Shown: positions 51,841-62,181 of the stretch, in pieces | How the letters are laid out: each line of letters opens with the position of its first letter | Numbering within the stretch: position 1 is the stretch's first letter | Assembly (NCBI GenBank): GCA_037447655.1 | Contig: JBBHKE010002466.1 | Location: forward strand, 139,698 to 203,697 | Length of the DNA: 64,000 nt | Reading direction: 5' to 3' | Source of the DNA: Zygnema cylindricum | Lineage: Eukaryota > Streptophyta > Zygnematophyceae > Zygnematales > Zygnemataceae | Program-made: the position numbers and the translations under genes | Notes under the pieces: model-generated | Database searches by the model: none | What the model was told of the DNA's origin: nothing | What the model saw: only the letters and a program-made list of their open reading frames with translations

Positions 51841-52168
51841 TTATTCGCTCTCGATTTGTTTCCCGAACAAAAACTGATTCACCAAACTCGCAATCACTCT
51901 CGACGCCCACTCAAAAAGACTACGGTCAACTCTAAAAAAACCGTCACCCACAGTAAATTAGGTGCGTGTTTTCGATATGACGTTTTATTTTAAGTAACTG
52001 CTCTGATAGTTTCTATTTGGAGAAAAACCAAAATTGAGTACAAATCAAGTACGAATCAAGTACAAATTAAGTACCTTCCTCAATGAGTCTTTTCAATCGA
52101 CTTCTGAAAGTGGAAACTTTTTTCGAATCCAGAGCCATAACGAGGCGCTGTTGCTGCAAACCTTTTAC
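51841..52168 (-). CDS. Unrecognised gene, two 3'-terminal exons
   Basis: Minus-strand exons 52168-52075 and 51929-51841 have good splice sites (GGGCAG|GTAAAA and GGAAG|GTACTT). Joined in phase they give 60 residues and a stop, with a coiled, amphipathic look ([20 protein letters not shown], then [11 protein letters not shown]). Upstream exons were not identified: a 540-bp purine repeat lies directly 5', then AT-rich sequence. I do not recognise the family. A second frame of the first exon is also open for 26 codons, so the reading is not certain. Confidence 0.45.
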
Positions 52169-52198
52169 CTGCCCAGACAAATACCCGAGTGAGTTTAG

Positions 52199-52738
52199 AG
52201 AGGGAGAGGGGGAGGGGGAGGGGGAGGGGGAGGGGGAGGGGGAGGGGGAGGGGGAGGGGGAGGGGGAGGGGGGAGGGGGAGGGGGAGGGGGAGGGGGGAG
52301 GGGGGAGGGGAGGGGGAGGGGGAGGGGGAGGGGGAGGGGGAGGGGGAGGGGGAGGGGGAGGGGGCGGGGGGCTGGGGCGGGGGAGGGGGAGGGGGAGGGG
52401 GAGGGGGAGGGGGAGGGGGGAGGGGAGGGGGAGGGGGAGGGGGAGGGGGAGGGGAGGGGGAGGGGGAGGGGAGGGGGAGTGGGAGGGGGAGGGGGGAGGG
52501 GGAGGGGGAGGGGGAGGGGGAGGGGGGAGGGGGAGGGGGGAGGGGGAGGGGGAGGGGGAGGGGGAGGGGGAGGGGGGGGAGGGGAGAGGGAGAGGGAGGA
52601 GGGAGAGGGAGAGGGAGAGGAGAGGAGAGGGAGAGGGAGAGGGAGAGGGAGAGGGAGAGGAGAGGGAGAGGGAGAGGGAGAGGGAGAGGGAGAGGGAGAG
52701 GGAGAGGGAGAGGGTGAGGGAGAGGGCGGGAGAGAGAG
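52199..52738. repeat. 540-bp purine tract (GGGGGA and GAGGGA units)
   Basis: Nearly pure (GGGGGA)n to about 52580, then (GAGGGA)n to 52738. The single C and T interruptions near 52365-52380 are the only notable breaks. Open frames here are repeat artefacts. Confidence 0.97.
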
Positions 52739-53060
52739 TTTAGGGCGACAAGTAGGGATGTACGTACAGCCGGGTGGGGCAAGGTCAAGAAGATGGAGGT
52801 GGGGGGGAGACAGAGGGAGGGAAAGGGGAGAGAGAGGGAGAAGGGGAAGACAAATTGGTCTGTTTTCACTTAACTTGAAGCAATCGTTTCCTAATTCTCA
52901 AGGTCACCAGAGCATTAAAATTGTGACCGCCTTGACTTTTTTTGCATCACTTCTTTCTGTAAACTATCTCTTCCCCAGTGATGGATCGAGTATAGAAAAA
53001 CATTGGCCTCTAATGCATCTTTAAAAAAAATAAAAATAATACATAAAGCAATAATAAAAA

Positions 53061-53189
<129 letters not shown>

Positions 53190-53559
53190 TATCATGTGCT
53201 TTGGAATCAACTAGAAGGACGAAATTTCTATGTCATCTAAACACAGAAGATTTCTCCTGGCAACAAAAAGTACAGGTAACCCGAGATAAGATCTCTTTTT
53301 GTCCTCTTCTGTACAGTACCTTTGCTTTCGACGCTAGTAATATATGTTCCATGTTTTTGAACGTAAACGTACCTATATGGGATTTCATTGAAGCTGACGA
53401 GCTTTATGTAGGCAATTTGACATTTTTTTTGTATTTTTCATAACCTGTATCGCATTTGCGATGCATAACGACTTTAATAATTTCCTAAGGCTCAATCGAA
53501 TATTGAAGACTAACAAAGAAATCTTCTCCTCGATAGAGATCGCATTTGGGATTATTTCG

Positions 53560-53776
53560 TAATCCCTATCAGCGTTAAGAAATATAAAGCGTGGAAATTA
53601 TTTTAGTATTATCGATTATAATTTAGGTATGAGCAACGTGGACAATTTTCCACCACTTACCATGTTTGTAAAGAAAAAAAAACACTTAGTATTATTACCG
53701 CTATTTTGTGTTCAGGGGTCAAAAAAAAACCAGCACCGAATAAATGTTATTGCCGCTAATAACGATCCACGGTGTA
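53560..53776. repeat. Family A MITE, left end eroded
   Basis: The right end 'taataacgatccacggtgta' is clear. The inner 'tagtattattaccgctattt' and 'gttcaggggtcaaaaaa' match 16446-16520. The left end is only weakly recognisable. Confidence 0.7.
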
Positions 53777-53883
53777 ATCAAAAGTCAAATAAAGCGGATG
53801 TCGATAATAGAGTCGTCTTATAGAAGATGCGTGGAACTCAAATATAGCCACACTAAATCCGGTAAGATCCATTTTTTTCACGA

Positions 53884-56800
53884 CTATAAACGATCAACTG
53901 TCACTAAGACCAGTCTACATTTCCTTATTATACCCCTTATTACACCTTTTCCCTTATAATTGTTAATCATCCCATTTGAGATTGTTTTCACTACCTGACG
54001 AGCTGCTTGCGAATCCGCCAGTACCGGAAACATGAAGGCCCACGATGCCAGCTGTCAACCCAACAGCCAACAAAAAAAAAAAAAGGAATTAGAAGGTATT
54101 GTCAACAACAGACAGTTTTTGGCAACAGTTGATAGTTATTATCAACAGTTTTTAGTTTCGGCAACAGTTAGAGGTTATTGGCAATTGTTTGCTCTCCCTC
54201 TCTCCCTCCCTCCCTCCCCTCCTCCCTCTCTCCCTCCTCTCCCCCGCCACTCTCTCCTCCCTTCCCTCCCTCCTCCCCACCTCCTCTCCTTCCCTCCCGC
54301 CTCTCTCTCCGTCCCCTCCCTCCTTCCCTTTACAAATTGAAGCTTTTGTTCTCACAATTTCACTGTTCACATGTGACTTGAAAAGATTTGCAAGAAGGGA
54401 GAGAGGAGGGAAGGGGTCAAGCAGTACGGATACTTGTAAAAAACGAAACAAACCAGAATAAATATACGTAAACATTTAAAACGTAACCCTCTCTCCATCC
54501 CTCCCTCTCTCTCTCTCTCTCCCCATATTGTATACATATACGCAAACATTTAAAATGCGAATACATAAAACAAAGAACCCTCTCTCCCTCCCTCTCTCTC
54601 ACTATCTCTCTGCCTCTCTGTCTCTCTTTGTTTACATAGAGATACAACTAAAAAATACATCAAATAAAAACGTGAATAAACAGAGTACTTTAATAAGAAT
54701 ATAACACTGACATACAATTTAATATAATAAAGATACAGAAAGGTAAAAGGGTTCAGAAGAGACGGCAAAGAGAGGCACCTTGTGGAACACTTCATCCTCT
54801 GGTTTGATATACAATATTTCCTCTCCCTCTTCCCCTCCATGAGTCCGTCCTTTCTCTCCTTCCTATCCCCTCCATCCACATATTTTCAATCATATTCCGA
54901 AAAAAACATTCCTTCTTAATATTCCTTCTGCAATTCTGTACAGAAGGAATACTGTTTTTACTGCTTTGAATACCAAAAAAATCATTTACACTGACATTTA
55001 AGAGAATACAGCACATTTTTCTGTGCGGTTTTTTCTCTTAATCGTTACTAACTTTACTCCTTTTGTCTATTGGATACCAAAAAGGTCATTTAAACTTCAC
55101 ATGTTAATATACATTAAATATTTTTCTATGTAACTTTTGCTTAATCCAGTCCAAAGCATCCCTACACAAGTTACAAAAATTATAGATTATAGACAAAAGC
55201 ATTCGCCGTAAATTTGTTGCCAAAAATAAGAACATACAAAAGAAAAATTAAAACAATGACAAAAACGGGAACAAAATTGAGAACATTATAAAAACACAAA
55301 ACAATGACAAAAACTAGAATGTTTACCTTTCCACCTTTTTTTCGATTGTCTTTGTACACTCTTGTAAGAAGAAGGTAATGGTCAAACTTAAAAGATTTTC
55401 GGAGCTTCTCTGTTGGCTGAGAAAACAAAAAGAAAACAAAAAAATAAACAAAAACAAAAAAAACAAAAAAAATGGGGGGGGAAGTTTGCTTCAAGGTTTG
55501 GGTAGAATGAAAAAGAAAAACGGACAAGCTTGTTAACTACCAAAAACTTAAAGGTTGTACATTGAATGAATTCAAGGTTGATATATCGCGATATAAAAAT
55601 TTATCAATACTGCGATCTTAAACATTTCATATTTATCGAGTTTGCCGATAAGCATCGAAAATTCGATAACTGCCGATAATCGACCAGTAACCGAATGGTA
55701 ATCCATAGGTAAATCTTTACTGGAGAGAATACATATCTCTTTTTTTTTTCAAATCCTCAATGAACACTTGACTGGCTCGAAATTTCTGCCCGCAAAATAT
55801 GAAAAATAACAATCCAAAGGTCCAAAATCAAACATTGGGTACAAATACATTACGCTACGGTACAGTGTAGCGTACGGAACTGAGAGCCTTTTTTCAGCCT
55901 CCCACTGCAAAGAAAAAAAACCAAAAAAAACCCTTCAAAAAAAACTTTAAAGAGTGAGGAAATAATGGTAAGGATATTGCTGCTGTCGCAAAATTGATAT
56001 CGATATCAATGCCAAGATCATTGGTGATACGATATATCGACTCAATATATCGATTATCGGTTACCAATTATTGATTATTGATATATCAATTATCGACTAT
56101 CGATTATCAATTATCGATAATTGATAATCGACACCCCTCAAAAAAGTACAAGTACATATCGATTAATGGCGAAACCTGCCCTATCTACAACACTACAACA
56201 GCCCCTTTCCCTCTCTCTCCGGTTTTTTGACAGGACACCAGGAAACACGAAATTTCAGGTAAAAAAGAATTACCAAATCCTGAGTTATTTTAACCCCTTC
56301 CTTTCAAGTTTAACCCTTTTTCGGCACTTGAAGATTTTTTTCTCCATTCACAATCGTCAAATTTTTCTTCAGAGGGATCGTGATATTGCATTAAACAAAA
56401 ATAGAATCCAAAACGAAAAGATTAAAAAAGCATGAAAATAAAGCTTAAAAAAGAATATAAAGGGCTTAAAAATGCATATGAAAGGCTTAAAAGAGCAAAA
56501 ATAAGGTTTAAAAAAGCATAAAAAATACTTAGAAAGCATATAAAAGGCTTAAAAAAGCATAAAATGGGCTTTAAAAAGGCTCCTTACCCCACTGAATCTC
56601 ATCAGAAAGGGCCTGATGGAAAAGCTTAACGAGTAGTGAGTGTTGTGTATCGGTAGCCATTTGCCGATAATCAATATGTACCTTTTTTGATACCGATAAC
56701 CGATATATTGGTCCGGTATATCGGTAACGGAATTATCGCGATAAAAAAAAGATATATCACAATGTATTACCGATACATATCGGGCGCGATAATTATCGGC

Positions 56801-58816
56801 GATAACTGTACGGTTCAGACCGTACCCTTGTACTGTTTTATAAGGAAGTACGAAACGGATTGTCATACGTGGCATGCCACACTATATAATGTATAAAATA
56901 TAATACAATATAGTATAAAGTATTATGAAATAGAATACTATATTTTTTACACTTATCGGAGAGTAAAAACTTGTTGGTTTCGGAGCGATATACCGGGACC
57001 CCTCACCGTTCGATAACCGATAATTACCGGTATCGGTTTTATCACGATAAGTTTTGCCCGATACACAACACTATTAAAAAGGCTATAAACAAAAAATCTT
57101 AAAAGAAAAATCTTAAACTAAAAGTCCCTAACGACAAATCATGAAAAAGCCTTCATAAAAAAGTCTTCTTAAAATGGTCTCAAGGACACCCCAATTTCCA
57201 TCAACAAAAAGACGAAATATCTCGTCAAAAAGGGTCTCCTGTAGAGCCTTAGAAAGGCATAATTAAAAAAAAGAAGCTCAATAACTAGAAAAAAACCTTA
57301 ATAATTAGAATACGAAACCTTAATAACTTAAAAAAAGTTTAATACCTAAAAGTCTTATCAAAGAATCATAACAAATAATGTTGGGTATCGAGGCCCCCTT
57401 GCCGATATTCGATATGTTCCTAAATTTGGGTACCCGATAATCGATATATCACTTTGATATATCGAGGACCTCAATATTGCGATATTTCTGCGATATATCG
57501 GCCGATATACAATATATGTCAATCGCGAGCATCGGCGACACTAGGTTTTTTCCAGTGCCTCTGCGCGCCAGTGGGGGGAGATTTTCCGTACGATATTCCA
57601 TACTGGATCTGAACGGACACCCACCTTGTACCAAATATATCGGGATATAATATGTTGGTCCCGGTGCGATATATCGAGGCCTCTGACCGATCGATAATCG
57701 ATATATCGAATATCGAACTTATCGCGATATGATTTTACCCGATACCCAATATTAATATCAAAAGTCTTCATAAACGGGGTTTACAGAAAACCCTACAAAA
57801 ACCCTCAAAAACCCTCAAAAAAGAGATTTTAAAAGGCATCTCATCTTCGGTAGCCGATAGAATCTTGTCCAAAAGCCAACAAAAAAGAAAAAACTGAACA
57901 AAAAAGGCTAAAAAAAAAATGGCTTCAAAAAAAGGGTTTCACAAAAAAGGGCTGAAAAAAAGGGGCTTAGAAAAAAGGGTTTTAGAAGAAAAAAAATGTT
58001 TAAGGAGACACCTCATCTTCTGTAGCCCATTGTATCTCGTCAAAAAGGGCTTGATGGAGGGGCCCCGATAACTCGAAGGGGATATTTCCAAGCCTCTCAC
58101 TCACAATCATTCCCACCCCTCCCACCGCTCCCTCCCTCCCTCTCCCTTTCTCTCCCTTTTCGGACGACAACAAAGCCTCGACTTTTTCCTCCTCCGGACG
58201 GCCTCGGACTTTTTTGAGAATAAATTTTTTCACCTCCGAAATCGACAATTTCTCCTGCCATATGGGTTCCAAAGGGGTGTCATATTTTACTACATTCATA
58301 TTTTACTACATTCGTAATTTACTACATTCGTATTTTACTACATTCAGATTTTACTACATTCATATTTTACTACATTCATATTATACTACATAGAATCGGG
58401 ATCGAGTATTAATTAAAAACATTCAAAGTGGCTACATTTTTTTATCTTGCCGTTGGTTTCAAGTGGGAACGGCGAGTATTGCCATGGACTCGTGCCTATT
58501 TGTCTTTTTCTCATTTGTCTTTTTCACAATGGACCTATGACTTTGTCTTTTTCCCAATGCAGCCATGACTTTGTCTTTTTTGACTGCACCTGTGACTTTG
58601 TCTTATTTGTCTCTCTGTTGAAACAATGTGGAAATTTAACCTCGTTTATGTAATTGGGGCAATATAGAGACAACAAAGAAATATTTTTTTGTTAAGACAA
58701 CAGAGAAATTCAAACTCGTAATTTGTTATTCGGACGACGCAGACAAGTTTAAAGTGGCTTCATCAACTTTGGAAATGTTTAAGAAAAATTTAGTCTTTTA
58801 GGGCTTTATATATACA

Positions 58817-58864
<48 letters not shown>

Positions 58865-59315
58865 TAAATGGATCAAAAACAAACATTTGATTCCAATAAC
58901 CTCATACTAAAACCCCAAATGCAGCCAATACTGAATTGTGAAAATAGAAATTGCTGGAACAGAACATCAATAAAACGTCAAATCAAACGGTAAATCAAAC
59001 TGTAAATCGAATGTTAAATCAAAAGTTAAATCAAAGGTTAAATCAAACATTAAATCAAACCTAAACCAAGCGTTAAAACAAACCTAAATCGCTTACCTTA
59101 TACCGGTTGAGGTTTAAGCATGTAATTAATCCAATTGGAGTCTCGTCGTCGGAAGTTTTAATTACAGTTCCCACCGTTGGTTGCCCAGTAATTATGTCCA
59201 CAAAATCGCCGAGGTTCCAGGGAGTATCATCTAAATACGTACCGAGGAGAGCTTTGATTCCATGAAAGTCGGGGGGTTTAGGGTCAAAAAATTCAAAGTC
59301 AACATTGATAAGTTC
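53884..59315 (-). CDS. BCCIP: BCCIP/Bcp1 homologue (N-terminus not located)
   Basis: Five phase-0 exons: 59315-59097, 58254-58012, 55416-55327, 54862-54779, 54051-53884. They encode 267 aa and a stop. Diagnostic stretches: NVDFEFFDPKPPDFHGIKAL, LGDFVDIITGQPTVGTVIK, GLITCLNLNRYK, GMIVSERLGNIPFELSGPLH, ALFDEIQWATEDE, LRKSFKFDHYLLLTRVYK, ILYIKPEDEVFHK and LASWAFMFPVLAD. The family acts in nuclear export or chaperoning (yeast Bcp1: Mss4 export and ribosomal protein uL14) and, in animals, binds BRCA2 and p21. Exon 1 here starts inside the domain after an AG at 59316, so the acidic N-terminus must lie upstream, perhaps across the gap at 61007. Intron 2 is 2.6 kb and full of family B elements and copies of the exon 2 end. 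Confidence 0.93.
54190..54330. repeat. CT tract in BCCIP intron 4
   Basis: CCCTCCCTCC imperfect repeats. Shorter CT/CTCC runs follow at 54487-54522 and 54579-54630, in the same intron. Confidence 0.9.
55575..56135. repeat. Degenerate family B-like sequence in BCCIP intron 2
   Basis: Clusters of 'gatatatcgcgatat', 'attcgataactgccgataat' and 'tcgattatcggttacca' at both edges, with an unrelated middle. It is probably one worn element about 560 bp long with unclear ends. Confidence 0.5.
56430..56580. repeat. AAAGGCTTAAAAAAGCAT tandem array
   Basis: Seven or eight imperfect units of about 18-22 bases in BCCIP intron 2, ending at a copy of the exon 2 3' end. Confidence 0.8.
56640..57071. repeat. 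Family B element, TGTGTATCGG subtype
   Basis: Ends GTGTTGTGTATCGG and CCGATACACAACAC. The interior 'cctcaccgttcgataaccga' mirrors the 50955 copy. It lies in BCCIP intron 2. Confidence 0.88.
57378..57753. repeat. Family B element, TGGGTATCGAGG subtype
   Basis: Ends TGTTGGGTATCGAGG and CGATACCCAATA. Internal blocks 'gggtacccgataatcgat' and 'atgttggtcccggtgcgata' are shared with 43995-44411. Confidence 0.88.
58280..58392. repeat. 15-bp minisatellite (TTTTACTACATTCATA)
   Basis: Seven head-to-tail units differing by one or two bases. The array begins about 25 bases upstream (sense) of the BCCIP exon 2 acceptor. Confidence 0.93.
58819..58861. repeat. (TA)n microsatellite
   Basis: Short pure TA run in BCCIP intron 1. 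Confidence 0.95.
58976..59090. repeat. 12-bp array (AAATCAAACGTT type) beside a BCCIP donor
   Basis: About nine imperfect units 'gttaaatcaaac' end 7 bases from the donor of the first BCCIP exon called here (59096). Confidence 0.88.
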
Positions 59316-60314
59316 CTGTCAAAAAAAAAGAAACAACCCGTTTCAACAAAGAACACGGTTTAGTATCTCCAGCACAGAAAGGAGAAAAAAGAAAAGCGGT
59401 TTCTTTAGAAAAATGTGAGCAATGAAGGACATGGAGAGAAAGAGAGAGGAGGAGATAGAGTCGAGAGTGAGAGAGAAAGAAAGAGAGTCCAGAGAGAGAA
59501 AGAAAGCGAGAGAGGGAGAGAGAGAGAGAGAGAAAAAGCGAGCCAGCCCTTCCCCTCACGCTGACTATTTATAGAAATTGGAACTGAAAGAAAAAGAGAA
59601 ACAAAATACCAGCAATAATCACATACAATTCATTTTCTTGCTTTTAGTCAACTTTTTTCTGCATGAGTACCATGTAAATAAAAGTATCATAGTCCAACAT
59701 ATTATTCATAATAAATAACTGTTTTTTCATTTTAAATTGTTTAAACAATTTATAATTACATAATAAACATCAATAGTAAAAAACCCTAGATTGAAAAACA
59801 CTCCTGTCCCAGACCATCCTTTACCACTCCCACTCAAAACATAATGAAACAAATGTTTCCCCTGCCTAAATCACCCTAGAAAATTTAGAGTTTTCTACGG
59901 TTTATAGATTTTTTCAGGGTTTAAGGAATTCGTAGGGTTTTTTAGGTTTTTCACGACTTTTAAGGTTTTCAAGGTTTTGAAGGATTTATAGGATTTTTTA
60001 TACATTTATTGACTTGATAGAATATGATGTTCTACTTTGAAAAATAAATAACGCATTGATTCAGATTGAAATTTGCCTACAACATTACAACAAAACTGTA
60101 AATTTTTGTTCGGTAACTACACAGTTGCCTAAAACAAATTGACTTTTTCCTGATAACTATACGTATGTCAAAAGCATTACAACAAAACATTTTTTTTTTT
60201 TAACCATCACAACAAAAGTATAGGACTAGTACAATGTGTACATTATATATTATACAGGTGTTATTGATTAAATTACTAGCCTGAGTTTATATAAGCACTA
60301 TTAATTGAATCATT

Positions 60315-60543
60315 ACACAGGGGTTTACATTAGTGTTATTAGATCTAGCTCAATTCAGGAAGACGTGGCTGGTTTTGAACCGTTTAAAGAATTAGCAAAA
60401 AGAAAAAAAGAATCAGAATCATTGACAATATTTTACGTGTTAGATTTTGTGAAAGATCCTTCATTACGTTCGAGGGGTAAGGTTTGAGGGGTAAAATTTA
60501 GGGGCACCAATACATGTTGCTGATAATAACGATACACGGTTTA
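60315..60543. repeat. Family A MITE
   Basis: Left end 'tttacattagtgttattaga', right end 'taataacgatacacggttta'. The interior 'gaagacgtggctggttttga' matches the family block seen at 21150 and 44550. Confidence 0.7.
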
Positions 60544-60949
60544 CTTTTTGCTGTCGAATATTCGATGTACGGAAACATCAATTAAAGAATTACTTTTCTT
60601 CAATAGCTATACAAACCATCAAAAAAAAATATGAGATCACAGGTTTTCTTGAAATAGGTGTAGCCGCAATTTTAAACTTGCTATTTAACAGATAACTCTT
60701 GCATAGTAATATGTGTGTGTGATATACGTATAAATGATGTGCATGGCTCCATTCACCTCTTTTTTTTTGTCTGGGGAAAAAAAAGTCAGGATAAATCCTT
60801 AAAATCATTTATGGTGATTTTTTTATTTTTTTTTGAGGTAACGGATGAAACTTGTTTATCTTTTAGCAATCAATTTGAACCAAAAATTAATACAAGATTG
60901 TATTTGTTTTTTGGTCTATGTAAGGATAATGTGTGTGGCGACTTTTAGT

Positions 60950-61016
60950 TATATATATACATATACATATATACATATACATAAATATATATACATATAT
61001 ATATATANNNNNNNNN
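60950..61016. other. TA-rich repeat running into a 10-N gap
   Basis: A TATA/CATA array (60950-61006) is followed by ten Ns (61007-61016). As at 31478, the gap coincides with a simple repeat and its true size is unknown. Confidence 0.97.
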
Positions 61017-61114
61017 NATCAACCCTAGAAATATTACAACCAAATCTATAAAACCTAAAAATCATTAACCCAGACAAACTATGGTTAGGGGGCGGTTTTG
61101 CTTACTTAGGTACT

Positions 61115-61257
61115 GCTTACCCGCCTCCAAGTCCACTTTCCTTTTCAACATTACCAAAGTCAAAAGAAAAAAACAAAAAAGACTTACTTGATCCCAAATA
61201 GTTAAGGTTTCTTACCCACCTCCAAGTCCACTTTCTCTTTCAATATCACCAAAGTCA
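61115..61257. repeat. Duplicated exon end with donor
   Basis: 61115-61163 copies 61211-61257: both read 'cttaccc(g/a)cctccaagtc', 'cactttc' and 'ccaaagtca'. The native copy is the exon end DFGDIERESGLGG on the minus strand. The second copy would read DFGNVEKESGLGG and keeps the donor. Confidence 0.9.
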
Positions 61258-62181
61258 TCCCATTCGTCAAAATCCTCCGAAGCAGTCTCCTCTTGCATAG
61301 CCATCCACTCTAATTCTGTTACATCAGGCTCGTCCATTTTTGGACCACCTTTAGAGGCATAATCATTTTTATTGGACACATTTCTGTCACTGTACGGAAT
61401 TTCTCCAGGTTCCTTCAGCGAAACTTTAGGTTGACTTGCAGAAGAACTGGTCATAACTGGTGTAGATAAAGTAGGTTTCTCTTTCGGTTTTTCTTTTGGT
61501 TTTTCTTCTGGTTTGAGAGAAGGATGAGACCGACTGTGGGCTTTTTTTGGAAAAGAACGCAAGCCGCCTCCTATAAAATTGTCCCTTTTTTTCTGGGAGA
61601 TAGGTAAAGGTTCTGTAAATGAAAGCAAAAAAAAGTGTTTTGTAAGCATGATTGCAAAGTGATCCCTACAGATTCGACCGTCTGTAAATGAAAGCAAAAA
61701 AAAGTGTTTTGTCAGCATGCTTGCAAAGTGATCCCTATAGATTCGACCGTGGCAAACTCCTTCAAACTATGATTAAGATAAGCTAAAGAACGAATTGAAG
61801 TTAAAGAAAACCCTAATTTAATCCGTATCAAGAAGTAAAAAAGGAATTGAAGTTAGAAAAAACTCCAAAACAATCCTTACCAAGATAAGATAAAGAAGGA
61901 AACGAAGGGACAAAAACGAAAAAAAAGATATGAGTAAAATGAAAAAAAAACCAAGTATAATGAAAAAAAAAATCGTAAAATGGAAAAAAAACGAGCGAAT
62001 CGAAAGAAAAAACGAGTAGCAAAATACCTTCAGATGGCGTTTTCGCTTGTTTCACTTCGTTTGCTTCGACTTTTGTTTCGACATTTTCTAAAATTTCTTC
62101 AAAATCTTCAAATTCTTCAAAACTAGGGGAGTCCTCATGGGCAGCCATCCATTCAAGCTCATCTAAGGTTGGTTCTTCCAT
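61216..62181 (-). CDS. Unrecognised acidic protein with repeated LEWMA motif, 5' exons
   Basis: Minus-strand exon 1 (62181-62028) starts MEEPTLDELEWMAAHEDSP and ends at a phase-1 donor. Exon 2 (61612 to about 61216 or 61220) begins EPLPISQKKRDNFIGGG, passes through a Lys/Pro/Ser-rich linker with three PKEK-type repeats, and closes with MDEPDVTELEWMAMQEE, then EDFDEWDDFGDIERESG. The two (M)(D/E)EPxxxELEWMAxxE blocks are internal duplicates about 135 residues apart and look like short binding motifs in a disordered protein. I do not recognise the family. The exon 2 donor (GGTGG|GTAAG or G|GTGGGT) leaves the next phase open. It might supply the missing N-terminus of the BCCIP gene downstream on the same strand, but no linking exon was found. 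Confidence 0.65.
61612..61749. repeat. 69-bp perfect-spacing tandem duplication at an acceptor
   Basis: 61612-61680 and 61681-61749 are direct neighbours differing at only a few positions. The unit starts exactly at the exon 2 acceptor ('tctgtaaatg' on +), so both copies carry a CAG acceptor in the sense direction. Confidence 0.95.

Larger units (their letters stand above)
56570..58062. repeat. Scattered copies of the BCCIP exon 2 donor end
   Basis: The native exon end (57995-58062, 'tgtatctcgtcaaaaagggc' on +) recurs at 57832-57875 ('ctcatcttcggtagccgata'), 57205-57262 ('atctcgtcaaaaagggtctc') and 56570-56625 ('ctcatcagaaagggcctgat'). Copies are in the same orientation and increasingly eroded. 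The 56.6-kb copy retains a GTAAGG donor. Confidence 0.8.
59316..61215. other. Region between the BCCIP exons and the upstream acidic-protein exons
   Basis: This region should contain the missing BCCIP 5' exon or exons, but none could be fixed. Contents: a GA tract (59430-59540), degenerate AGGGTTTT runs (59890-60000), a family A element (60315-60543), a TA/TACA array and a gap, and a partial copy of the neighbouring exon end (61115-61163). Confidence 0.55.

Noticed and set aside
52083-53024. A 313-codon Gly/Glu/Arg-rich frame and its complement
   Set aside because: Nine tenths of it is the GGGGGA/GAGGGA array. The flanking unique parts do not resemble a protein and overlap better-supported minus-strand exons.
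53201-53443. Plus-strand 80-codon frame with an acceptor-like start
   Set aside because: No donor at a sensible place, no family resemblance, and it lies just past a TA array; left as non-coding.
58280-58392. Regular 15-bp repeats considered as a CRISPR array
   Set aside because: Units are directly adjacent with no unique spacers, and the host is a eukaryote; it is a minisatellite.
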